Assembly (NCBI GenBank): GCA_964525555.1
Contig: CAZGHN010000005.1
Location: forward strand, 104,745 to 168,744
Length of the DNA stretch: 64,000 nt
Direction: 5' to 3'
Source of the DNA: JAFGHJ01 sp964525555
GTDB lineage: Bacteria; Hydrothermota; UBA3072
Shown piece after piece: positions 42,936-50,504 of this stretch. Position numbers and translations under genes: made by a program. Below the pieces are notes generated by a model. The model had not been told where the DNA came from. It saw only the letters and a list, made by a program, of their open reading frames with translations, and did not search any database. The number at the start of each line of letters is the position of its first letter. Position 1 is the stretch's first letter.

Positions 42936-44279
42936 TCATTTAAGCAATATCATCTTCTTCGCACTTGTATTCCCATCTTTTCCGCTTATCTGATAAAAAT
43001 ATGTTCCGCTTGAAACTCTTTTACCTTCCTTATCTGTTCCGTCCCACTGTTCGGTATGCGATCCTGCTGTTTTGTACTCATCCACCAATATCCGAATCTC
43101 TCTACCGAGAATATCATATATGTTAAGCTTTATATTTCCTGCTTGAGCTATTGAGTAATTGATGTTTGTTGATGGATTAAAGGGATTGGGATTGTTTTGA
43201 TGCAAAAAAAAGCGGGTAGGCAAATCGGTTTCTTCGGTTATGCCAGACGTATCCCCATCCCAGCCTGCGATTCTGGCAAGCATGTACCACATTGCTTTGC
43301 CGAGACGAAGCGCTCCACGCTGTCCGATATGGTCACCGTCTTCGACGTAAGTGCTGTCTAAATCCAGCATATTATCCGGATGAATGTATTGAAAGGTATG
43401 GGGAGTTCCGCCGTAGTCCGTCCAGTTCTGGGTGTTCTCCGCTCCGGCATTACTCCAGGAAAGAATATCCGCGTAATCGAAAAGGATACAATCGCTTGAT
43501 GTATTTATGTAGTCGCGGATGTATTCGTGTTTTAAATATCGCTGGTACGCCAATTCTCCGCTTGTTCCGTCGATCGGACCGGTAGTGAAGAATACTTTGG
43601 TAATATAACCGTTGAGGTTACAGTGATCGATATACTCCTGTGTTGCCTGCAGGTACGTGTCCATGCAAATACGATTTCCTGTTAGAATAGAATCTCCCGA
43701 GTCCAGACCCCAGCGGGAGTCTCCGTCGGGTCCTCCTACAGAGGAACCGGCCCATCTTGTTCGATATACAGAATCCTCTGTACCGCCAACGCCATTATGC
43801 CATGTCATATCCCAGCACCATCCGAGTCCCATGGCTGAAAGAACAGGTCCTGCCGTGTCGCAATAAGTTAGTCCGGCTTTTGTATTTTCTATAGCAGTCT
43901 GGCTTGTGTACCAGTCTTCCTCCCCATAGCTATACCGCCAGAAGATTGTGGTATTTACATCGCCCCTTGTTGCGGCGCTGAACCGAAGGTATTCGTCAGT
44001 TGGGCCTTCCGGTATTCCGGCTTCTTGAATGCTCACCTGGAATCTGCTGTCGAGGGAATCAAGCAAATGGAGTCCGATTCTATATCCTCGTGAATGGGAT
44101 TCTCCCGGAACTGTAGCCCACATTTTTTTTACTGAATCAATCCAATTTTGAGGGATATCATTGTATAGGTCAACAACAGTATGGTCGATTATTAACGGCG
44201 CAGCAAAAGCCTTAATTGACAGGATTGATATTAATGTAAGAAGGAATAAATTTTTAATAGAGTAATTAAGATCTTTCAT
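42936..44279 (-). CDS. Secreted SGNH-like protein with sorting tail, paralog B
   Basis: Paralog of the 38347-39735 protein, 447 residues. The signal peptide ends IKAFAA, followed by LIIDHTVVDLYNDIPQNWID, VPGESHSRGYRIG, CDTAGPVLSAMGLGWCWDMT and EDGDHIGQRGALRLGKAMWY. The serine in GESHS/GESHG and the terminal Asp/His are kept in both copies; the middle loop around the tryptophans differs. The sorting tail runs NPNPFNPSTNINY ... SAKKMILLK. GGAGGT lies five bases before ATG 44279. This is the first gene of the secreted-protein operon behind a consensus promoter. Function is unknown; esterase-like activity is possible. Confidence 0.7.
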   Translation of the reverse strand: MKDLNYSIKNLFLLTLISILSIKAFAAPLIIDHTVVDLYNDIPQNWIDSVKKMWATVPGESHSRGYRIGLHLLDSLDSRFQVSIQEAGIPEGPTDEYLRFSAATRGDVNTTIFWRYSYGEEDWYTSQTAIENTKAGLTYCDTAGPVLSAMGLGWCWDMTWHNGVGGTEDSVYRTRWAGSSVGGPDGDSRWGLDSGDSILTGNRICMDTYLQATQEYIDHCNLNGYITKVFFTTGPIDGTSGELAYQRYLKHEYIRDYINTSSDCILFDYADILSWSNAGAENTQNWTDYGGTPHTFQYIHPDNMLDLDSTYVEDGDHIGQRGALRLGKAMWYMLARIAGWDGDTSGITEETDLPTRFFLHQNNPNPFNPSTNINYSIAQAGNIKLNIYDILGREIRILVDEYKTAGSHTEQWDGTDKEGKRVSSGTYFYQISGKDGNTSAKKMILLK

Positions 44280-44306
44280 AAAAGACCTCCAAGACTTATT
44301 TATACT

Positions 44307-44335
44307 ATTATAAAAGAAAGTAATGATAATGTCAA
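44307..44335 (-). promoter_or_regulatory. Consensus promoter of the secreted-protein operon
   Basis: TTGACA (44335-44330), 17-base spacer, TATAAT (44312-44307): a perfect match to the housekeeping consensus. The leader is about 20 bases and contains GGAGGT. Confidence 0.85.
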
Positions 44336-44339
44336 GATA

Positions 44340-44612
44340 TTAAAACAGCTAACGGTTTACCGCAGAAAAAACAAAAAATTTTGTATATGTAGGACATGTA
44401 GGTAATATAGAAATGCAAAAAGGAAATAAAAATTACAAGTTCTACATGCTTTACATATAAAATAGTAATTAGAAGTTGGAAGTTAGTAGTTAGAATAAAA
44501 AACAACAAAAAAGTCCGGTAAATTTTGTTTATCCTGTCTAAATGTTTGGTGAGAGGATGGGTTTCAAACAACACATTTAAAATTCTTTGTGTCTTTGTGT
44601 CTTCGTGGCGAA
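44340..44612. repeat. Degenerate intergenic repeat island
   Basis: TATGTAGGACATGTAGGTAA, TTCTACATGCTTTACAT, AGAAGTTGGAAGTTAGTAG and TTTGTGTCTTTGTGTCTTCG words between the divergent promoters of the secreted operon and purD. No gene is seen. Confidence 0.5.
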
Positions 44613-44620
44613 TTTAATCC

Positions 44621-44648
44621 TTGACTTTTAATTGGTTTTCAGTATAAA
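44621..44648 (+). promoter_or_regulatory. Promoter of purD
   Basis: TTGACT (44621-44626), 16-base spacer, TATAAA (44643-44648). Ten bases separate the -10 box from ATG 44659, predicting a leader of about three or four bases. Confidence 0.6.
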
Positions 44649-44658
44649 TGAAAATACT

Positions 44659-45924
44659 ATGAAAGTGTTAGTTATAGGCGGAGGCGGAAGAGAACATACA
44701 ATAGGATGGATGCTGTCGAAAAGTGCCAAGGTCTCCAAACTTTATTTCGCTCCCGGTAATGGCGGAACATCTGTTTTGGGAGAGAATATCAGTTATTCCG
44801 ATATTAAAGATTTAGTTAAATTTGCCAAGAAAGAGCAAATTGATTTTACTGTTGTTGGTCCGGAAAAACCATTGGTTGATGGTATTGTTAATTTGTTTGA
44901 AAATGCTGGATTAAATATTTTTGGGCCTAAGAAGGATGCGGCATTACTTGAAGGAAGCAAAGCATTCTCAAAAGAAATTATGGCATCGGCAAATGTTCCT
45001 ACTGCTTCGTTTGAAATATTTGACGATTTTAATGCTGCAAAAAAATATGTAGAAAAAATTGGAGAACGTTCGGTTGTAAAGGCAAGCGGACTTGCAGCGG
45101 GTAAGGGTGTTATAGTGTGTAATAGTAAAAGAGAAGCTCTTGAAGCGCTCGAAACTATAATGGAGAATAAAAAATTCGGAGAGGCTGGTGAAACGGTCGT
45201 AATAGAGGAACTTTTAGTGGGTGAAGAAGTTTCCGTATTAGCTCTTGTCTCCGGGGATAAAGTACTTCCTTTCCTTCCTTCTCAGGACCATAAAAGAGCG
45301 TACGATAATGATGAAGGACCAAATACTGGAGGTATGGGTGCATATGCCCCGACGCCATTCTTAAGTGAAGATGAGATATCTGAGATTGCAGAAAAAGTAT
45401 TTGAGCCCACTATAAAAGAGATGCAGAAAAGAGGAGTAGAATACCGGGGTGTGCTTTACGGAGGAATTATAATGACGAAAGACGGGCTAAAAGTTCTCGA
45501 GTTTAACGTTCGATTCGGAGATCCAGAAACGCAGGTTATTCTACCTCTTTTGGAAGATGATTTATTGGATGTTTTAATGAAAGCAAATGAATATAATTTA
45601 CCGGATAAACTTAACAACAGCAGAAATTCTGCGCTGGCAGTTGTTATGGCTTCGAAGGGTTATCCCAGAAGTTACGAGAAAGGTTTCGAGATAAATATAC
45701 CGGATTTTGATTGTACTGTTTTTCATGCCGGAACAAAAGCAGAAGAGGGGCGTTTCTATACGAGCGGTGGAAGGGTTTTGGCATGTGTTGGGATTTCGGA
45801 TGATTTAATAAGTGCGAAAGAAAAAACATATCGTTGTGTCGAAAAAGTCGAGTGTTCGAATTTATTCTGTAGAAAGGATATCGGAGATAAGGGTATCAAA
45901 TACCTAAAGCGGCAAAGCCGCTAA
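44659..45924 (+). CDS. purD: Phosphoribosylamine-glycine ligase
   Basis: GAR synthetase of 421 residues, the second step of purine synthesis (5-phosphoribosylamine + glycine + ATP). The N-terminal KVLVIGGGGREHTIGW is the family signature. The ATP-grasp region has VVKASGLAAGKGVIVC, and the C-terminal half has EFNVRFGDPETQVILPLL. I chose ATG 44659: the in-frame TTG at 44632 overlaps the promoter spacer. There is no Shine-Dalgarno sequence, and the promoter predicts a leaderless transcript. The last five codons (KRQSR) come from a GC-rich hairpin repeat, so the C-terminus has been slightly extended by repeat DNA. No other purine genes are nearby. Confidence 0.96.
   Translation: MKVLVIGGGGREHTIGWMLSKSAKVSKLYFAPGNGGTSVLGENISYSDIKDLVKFAKKEQIDFTVVGPEKPLVDGIVNLFENAGLNIFGPKKDAALLEGSKAFSKEIMASANVPTASFEIFDDFNAAKKYVEKIGERSVVKASGLAAGKGVIVCNSKREALEALETIMENKKFGEAGETVVIEELLVGEEVSVLALVSGDKVLPFLPSQDHKRAYDNDEGPNTGGMGAYAPTPFLSEDEISEIAEKVFEPTIKEMQKRGVEYRGVLYGGIIMTKDGLKVLEFNVRFGDPETQVILPLLEDDLLDVLMKANEYNLPDKLNNSRNSALAVVMASKGYPRSYEKGFEINIPDFDCTVFHAGTKAEEGRFYTSGGRVLACVGISDDLISAKEKTYRCVEKVECSNLFCRKDIGDKGIKYLKRQSR
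45908..45922. repeat. AGCGGC-AAA-GCCGCT hairpin at the end of purD
   Basis: A six-base-pair stem with an AAA loop covers the last codons and first stop base of purD. No T-run follows, so it looks like a repeat element rather than a terminator. Confidence 0.5.
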
Positions 45925-46110
45925 AATGCAAAATTTAAATATAAAATATTAAAATTACAAATCAAAGTTCAAAAAGTAAAAAAAGAGAAACAACGAATCA
46001 CACAAATAGCACAAATAAACCAAGAAATTTACCGCAGAGGGCTTAGAGAAAAGCAAAAAACACAGGGACTACAGAGATTTGATTGCGTTTTTATCATACT
46101 CAACCACTAG
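45925..46110. repeat. Degenerate intergenic repeat island
   Basis: AATATAAAATATTAAAATTACAAATCAAAG words, then CACACAAATAGCACAAATA, TTTACCGCAGAGGGC and CACAGGGACTACAGAG. No gene is seen up to the HNH promoter. Confidence 0.5.
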
Positions 46111-46173
46111 ATAATTTAGGAACCAAAATGATTAACTTCTGTAATAGACAGATAGTCTTCTTGAACCGAAGGC

Positions 46174-46202
46174 TTGACATAGTGGGGCAAATACGATAGA
46201 AT
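46174..46202 (+). promoter_or_regulatory. Promoter of the HNH gene
   Basis: TTGACA (46174-46179), 17-base spacer, TAGAAT (46197-46202). The leader is about 15 bases and contains no Shine-Dalgarno sequence. Confidence 0.7.
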
Positions 46203-46223
46203 AAAATTAAGAGATCAATCCCT

Positions 46224-46844
46224 ATGGAAAAAGATATAAAAAGTATAATTGAACAATTCGTAGATTACCTTTTGCCCGAATTAGTCCCTTATGAAGTTTC
46301 TGTTTATCTGTATCTACTGCGGAATTCATATATAAGAAATGGTACTGGTGAGGTTAGAGTTGGTAAGAGGACTATTGCAGGAGGGCACGGGAAATCTTCG
46401 AGAGGAGAAAAAACAGCTTATGCTCATGTCTCCAAAATTCTGAAGGGTCTTGAGGATAAAGGGTGTATAAAAATTGGGGACACAAACAGAGAGGGTACTC
46501 TGTACACTATTGTTTTACCGAAAGATATTCCCTTGGTAGCCGAGAAAATGGTAAGTTCTTTGACTCAAGATGTGGAAGAAGATTATTTTAATGACCCTGA
46601 AAAAAGGCACAAGATATTTGAAAGAGACAAATGGATTTGTCAATACTGTGGAGAAAAAGTTACTCAAGATAATGCAACATTAGATCATTTCATTCCCCAG
46701 AGCAAAGGCGGTAAGCATAACAAAGGGAATCTTAAAACATGCTGTTTGGTTTGTAATGGAATAAAATCAGGGAAAACTTATGAAGAGGCAGCTCCATTCT
46801 TGTTAAAGAGTATTCGAGAGAGGAAAGAGAGATACAATAAATAA
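46224..46844 (+). CDS. HNH endonuclease with N-terminal winged-helix-like domain
   Basis: Protein of 206 residues. Residues about 1-110 (YEVSVYLYLLRNSY, GKRTIAGGHGKSSRGEKTAY, HVSKILKGLEDKGCIKIGD) resemble the winged helix used by replication-initiation and phage regulatory proteins. Residues about 130-190 form an HNH nuclease: CQYCGEKV, LDHFIPQSKGGKHNKGNLK, CCLVCNGIKSGK. The two CxxC pairs bind zinc, and DH and the later His-Asn form the active site, all of which are present. It stands alone with its own promoter between repeat islands. A lone fusion of this kind could be a remnant of a mobile element or a defence nuclease; there is no further evidence for either. Confidence 0.82.
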   Translation: MEKDIKSIIEQFVDYLLPELVPYEVSVYLYLLRNSYIRNGTGEVRVGKRTIAGGHGKSSRGEKTAYAHVSKILKGLEDKGCIKIGDTNREGTLYTIVLPKDIPLVAEKMVSSLTQDVEEDYFNDPEKRHKIFERDKWICQYCGEKVTQDNATLDHFIPQSKGGKHNKGNLKTCCLVCNGIKSGKTYEEAAPFLLKSIRERKERYNK

Positions 46845-46849
46845 CACAT

Positions 46850-47000
46850 TAAACAAAATAAATATCTCTATGTACTCTGTGGTAAAAAACTGGAATGGTG
46901 GGTATGTGGGTTCTGTGTTTTATATTGGCGATAATTTTACATTTTGATCTGTCATTTTGCTTTTTGATTTTTGATATTTGATTTACCGGAAAGTGATTGA
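46850..47000. repeat. Degenerate intergenic repeat island
   Basis: CTCTATGTACTCTGTGGT words, then TTTTGATCTGTCATTTTGC and TTTTTGATTTTTGATATTTG, also found at 54.0 kb. Confidence 0.5.
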
Positions 47001-47065
47001 TGAAATTGAAAGAGGAATTTTTAACGAAAAAAGATATAATCAAAACGAAGAGGTAACTATCTAAT

Positions 47066-48358
47066 TTGGCTAATTTATTTGAGAGAGGAAAAGGTAATCC
47101 TCCTTTATCATATCGCGTCAGACCAAAAACATTGGATGATTTTGTGGGACAGGAAGAGGTTGTGGGAAAAGGGTCTGTTCTTAGAAATCTTATAGAAACC
47201 GAAAATTTGCCATCCTTGATTTTATGGGGGCCTCCGGGTTCGGGAAAAACGACTCTCGCTCACGTAATTGCAAATCATACAGATTCGAATTTCGAGCGGC
47301 TAAGCGCTACCGAAAGTGGTGTAAAAGACGTACGTGAAGTAATACAAAAAGCAAAATATCTTTTGCAGAATAAGAATAAAAAAACAATTCTTTTTATTGA
47401 TGAGATTCACCGCTTTAACAAAGCTCAGCAGGATGTTCTACTACCATGTGTCGAAGACGGAACCATTGTATTAATTGGGGCGACTACGGAAAACCCTTCT
47501 TTTGAAGTGGTTTCCCCTTTACTCTCAAGAGCAAGAACTTATATACTAAAACCTTTTGTTCCGGAAGACTTAAAGAAAATTATTGATAGAGCACGAGCGA
47601 TTGATGAAGAAATAAAAAAGATAAAATTCAAAATGGACGAGGAGGCAATAGATTATTTAATAAAAGTTTCTTCCGGAGATGCGCGGGTTGCGTTGGATGT
47701 TTTTGAGGCGAGTGTTAGAGTTTCTGCTAAAGAAAAGCGTAAAATCGATAAAGAACTGATTGCTAACGTTCTTCAGCGGCAAGTTATTTATGATAAATCA
47801 GGGGAGGAACATTATAATCTTATATCTGCTTTTATAAAGTCGATTCGTGGAAGTGACGTCGATGCCGCTCTTTACTGGATGGTTCGGATGTTGAAGGGTG
47901 GGGAAGATCCTCTCTTTATTGTCAGAAGGATGATAATTCTGGCCTCAGAAGATATAGGTAATGCAGACCCTCGAGCGTTAGAAGTGGCAGTGGCTGCAAT
48001 GGAAGCGGTTAAGTTCGTGGGGATGCCTGAGGCAGGAATAATTCTTTCGCACGCTGTGACCTATCTTGCATCTGCTCCTAAAAGCAACGCTTCGTATATG
48101 GCTTATAATAAAGCAAAGAAGTTTTTAAAAGAGCATCCTAATGAAGGAGTACCCATGCCTCTTAGAAATGCTCCAACAGAGCTTATGAAAGAAGCGGGCT
48201 ATTCGGAAGGGTATAAGTATCCGCATGATTATCCGGATCATTATGTGTCCGAATCTTATTTTCCAGATGGTGTAAAGAAAAAGATCTTCTACGAACCCAC
48301 AGAGCAGGGGTGGGAGAAAAAGATTAAGGAAAGACTGAAGAAACTTCGAGGAAAATAG
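47066..48358 (+). CDS. rarA: Replication-associated recombination protein A (RarA/MgsA), AAA ATPase
   Basis: AAA+ ATPase of 430 residues related to clamp-loader subunits and acting at stalled forks. Residues YRVRPKTLDDFVGQEEVVG, Walker A GPPGSGKTT at 55-63, Walker B LFIDEIHRFNKAQQD near 112 and sensor GATTENPSFEV are the family landmarks. The C-terminal MgsA_C half has LYWMVRMLKGGEDPLFIVRR and ASEDIGNADPRAL. The start is TTG 47066: an in-frame stop lies 12 bases upstream, and an AGAGG box is at about 12 bases. No operon partners are visible. Confidence 0.95.
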   Translation: MANLFERGKGNPPLSYRVRPKTLDDFVGQEEVVGKGSVLRNLIETENLPSLILWGPPGSGKTTLAHVIANHTDSNFERLSATESGVKDVREVIQKAKYLLQNKNKKTILFIDEIHRFNKAQQDVLLPCVEDGTIVLIGATTENPSFEVVSPLLSRARTYILKPFVPEDLKKIIDRARAIDEEIKKIKFKMDEEAIDYLIKVSSGDARVALDVFEASVRVSAKEKRKIDKELIANVLQRQVIYDKSGEEHYNLISAFIKSIRGSDVDAALYWMVRMLKGGEDPLFIVRRMIILASEDIGNADPRALEVAVAAMEAVKFVGMPEAGIILSHAVTYLASAPKSNASYMAYNKAKKFLKEHPNEGVPMPLRNAPTELMKEAGYSEGYKYPHDYPDHYVSESYFPDGVKKKIFYEPTEQGWEKKIKERLKKLRGK

Positions 48359-48462
48359 GTTTCAGGTCTTAGGTTTTAGTTAAAACAAAAAATATTTAGT
48401 ATGTTTTGTGTGTTTAGTGGTTACAAAAATTAGTTTTTCTTTGTGTCTTGGTGTCTTAGTGG
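48359..48462. repeat. Degenerate intergenic repeat island
   Basis: TTTCAGGTCTTAGGTTTTAG, TTTTGTGTGTTTAGTGG and TTTGTGTCTTGGTGTCTTAG words between the convergent rarA and HtrA-like genes. Confidence 0.5.
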
Positions 48463-49506
48463 CTATTTAAGTTTTTCTAATTCTTCCTTTAATTCTTCCA
48501 GTTCTTTGGAAAGGCGAAGTATTTTTTCGGCTAAAACTTCTTTTAATTGTTCTTTTTGTTCTGCAAATTTTTTGGGAGTAATTTTTTCGATTTTAAAATC
48601 CGAAGAATTTCGGGGTTCTGTTTCTTTCATTTCCGCTAATGTGACAGGGATTTCTAATTTTTTTTCACCTCTTATGATTTTAAGAACAACTTTATTTCCG
48701 GGTTCTTCTATCATAATCATTTCTTTGAGTCTGTTTAGATGAGGTATATTATTTCCGTTCAGCGCTATTATTATATCGCCTTCTTTAATACCTGCATTTT
48801 CTGCAGGTGAATCTTTTATTACTTCTTTTACAATTACCCCCATATTTAAAACACTGTTATTTTCAATTGTTACACCAAGCCAAGCTCTTTTTACAATACC
48901 AAGTTTTTTTATTTGTTCTACAGAGTTTAAAATGTAATTGATTTTTATTATCTCTGCAAAGTTGTTGGGATTCCTGAAAAGGTTTTCAGGGAATATCGGT
49001 AAATTAACTCTGCCGCCTACAATTCCTAAAAGTTTTCCCTGGGAGTCAAAAACCCCCGCCCCATTATTACCCGGAGACAGAGGAACGGAAAGATTAAAAG
49101 AAATGCCTTCCGGGCTCTGGAGGAATCCCATTCCGGTCAAACCCATTGAACCGAAAGAATTGCCATAGATATAGCAAATTTGTCCTTTTTTTATTTCCTT
49201 TTCGGCAATTGGAGTTTTTAAATCCTTTTCTACCCTTATAATGTGAATCCCTGTTGAAGGATCTCGTCCTATTACTTCGCCCGTCGAGATTTTTTCGAAT
49301 CTGTCTTCTACATATACTGTTTGACCTATTCCTATAAATCCTACAGTCGCAATGTGATTCTTTCCTACGATTGTACCAGTCATAATTAAATTGCCTGTTT
49401 CGGTACGTAAAGTTACTACGTAAGGAGAGATTTCTTTTTCAAGATTTACGATTTCTTGTTCTACTTTTGAAAGGTAAGTCGCAAGAAAGATGAATAAAAG
49501 ACTCAT
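48463..49506 (-). CDS. HtrA-like trypsin-fold plus PDZ protein lacking the catalytic triad
   Basis: A 347-residue protein with an N-terminal hydrophobic segment, a trypsin-like domain (about 28-205), a PDZ domain (about 210-300: RAWLGVTIENNS, DSPAENAGIKEGDIIIALNG) and a Lys/Glu-rich coiled-coil tail. Aligned by eye with DegP, the positions of the catalytic His, Asp and Ser are Phe57, Gly86 (RDPSTGIHII) and Asn148 (SPGNNGAGVF for PGNSGGPL). All three are changed while the fold motifs GTIVG and GKLLGIVGG remain. It is therefore probably a non-proteolytic peptide-binding relative. It follows the anti-sigma and sigma genes by 22 bases, recalling rpoE-rseA-degS/mucD arrangements. No ribosome-binding site was seen. 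Confidence 0.8.
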   Translation of the reverse strand: MSLLFIFLATYLSKVEQEIVNLEKEISPYVVTLRTETGNLIMTGTIVGKNHIATVGFIGIGQTVYVEDRFEKISTGEVIGRDPSTGIHIIRVEKDLKTPIAEKEIKKGQICYIYGNSFGSMGLTGMGFLQSPEGISFNLSVPLSPGNNGAGVFDSQGKLLGIVGGRVNLPIFPENLFRNPNNFAEIIKINYILNSVEQIKKLGIVKRAWLGVTIENNSVLNMGVIVKEVIKDSPAENAGIKEGDIIIALNGNNIPHLNRLKEMIMIEEPGNKVVLKIIRGEKKLEIPVTLAEMKETEPRNSSDFKIEKITPKKFAEQKEQLKEVLAEKILRLSKELEELKEELEKLK

Positions 49507-49528
49507 AATTAAAATTTTAAAATATTAT

Positions 49529-49963
49529 TTAGAAGCTACCTCCGGAATAACTTGTTAGTACAAAATTACCTTCTCTTTCATAATAAACTTCTGAATACGG
49601 AGTTTTTTCTTCTTTTACAATGTAATATTCTTTAGGTGTTTCCTCCTGAGCGATATTCTCTTCAGTTTTTAATAAAGGAGCCAGGAGTGTTCCTAGAATT
49701 ATTAAAAGGGATGCGCTGACTGCGATTCGGCGCATACGGTAAACCTTTCTTCTTGGGAATAGGGCAATTCTTTTAAGTGCTCTTTCGGAAGGTTCGGGGA
49801 TTTCGATGCTGCGAATACTGTAACTTATTTTCTGGTAACTGTCAAGAATTTCGTTACAAATTTTGCATTCTGCTACGTGTTTTTCGACTTTTATTATATC
49901 TGTTCTTTCCAGTTCGGCATCGATATAGGCTGATATTAGTTCTTTAAAAGACTCACAACTCAT
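49529..49963 (-). CDS. Anti-sigma factor with zf-HC2 (ZAS) domain
   Basis: Membrane-spanning anti-sigma factor of 144 residues. The N-terminal zinc-binding anti-sigma motif is visible as Cys3 and His29-x3-Cys33-x2-Cys36 (KHVAECKIC). One membrane helix follows near residues 80-100 (AVSASLLIILGTLLAPLL), and the last 40 residues are extracytoplasmic (EEKTPYSEVYYEREGNF). GGAGGG lies six bases before ATG 49963, which overlaps the sigma stop by four bases (ATGA), so the two proteins are made together. It should hold the adjacent sigma factor at the membrane until a signal arrives. Confidence 0.9.
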   Translation of the reverse strand: MSCESFKELISAYIDAELERTDIIKVEKHVAECKICNEILDSYQKISYSIRSIEIPEPSERALKRIALFPRRKVYRMRRIAVSASLLIILGTLLAPLLKTEENIAQEETPKEYYIVKEEKTPYSEVYYEREGNFVLTSYSGGSF

Positions 49964-50415
49964 TTGTTTCCCTCCAGAAAGCTTTTTAATTCTTCCCTTG
50001 CTCTGCTAAGTCTTGATTTTACAGTTCCCTTTTCAATTCCAAGAACAGCTGCTATTTCTTGATATTCCAACTGGTTTATTTCTCTTAAAATTACTACTTC
50101 TTTTAATTTTGGCGACAATTTTTTTATTCCTTTTTCAATATCAAGTTTTAATTCAATATCTTTTTCTTTTGCTTTTAGCTTTAAAAAATCTAAGCTTAAT
50201 TTATTCTTTCTCTTTCTCCAATGATCGTATACTGTATTTCTTGCTATGGTGAGAAGATAACTTTTCCAGCTTTTGATGTCTTTATTTTTTGCTCTAATTA
50301 CTTTTATAAAAGTATCTTGTAGTAAATCTTCTGCTTCTGCTCTGTTCTGGACCATTCCGTATATATATTTATATATATAATCTTTATAATCCAGAAATAT
50401 CTTCTCAATATCCAT
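49960..50415 (-). CDS. ECF-type RNA polymerase sigma factor
   Basis: Group IV sigma factor of 151 residues, slightly short. Region 2 is at about 8-70 (DYIYKYIYGMVQNRAEAEDLLQDTFIKVI; WKSYLLTIARNTVYDHWRKR). Region 4 is at about 95-148 (LREINQLEYQEIAAVLGIEKGTVKSRLSRAREEL). The AGGAG upstream is about 15 bases from ATG 50415, rather far. It is the first gene of the sigma / anti-sigma / HtrA-like operon, which usually autoregulates. The signal is probably envelope stress, from the partner genes. Confidence 0.93.
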   Translation of the reverse strand: MDIEKIFLDYKDYIYKYIYGMVQNRAEAEDLLQDTFIKVIRAKNKDIKSWKSYLLTIARNTVYDHWRKRKNKLSLDFLKLKAKEKDIELKLDIEKGIKKLSPKLKEVVILREINQLEYQEIAAVLGIEKGTVKSRLSRAREELKSFLEGNK

Positions 50416-50504
50416 GATTAAAGACGCAATAACTCCTCTTTATGTTCCATTTTTCTATATTTTTTTGCTAAGTTTATAATCAGGGGTAACAAATCCTTCT
50501 TTCT

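Noticed and set aside
44632..44658. TTG start that would lengthen purD by nine residues
   Set aside because: It lies inside the spacer of the purD promoter, and the family signature begins at ATG 44659.
46999..47056. 18-codon frame just before rarA
   Set aside because: Lys-rich, no clear ribosome-binding site, and no evidence beyond proximity.
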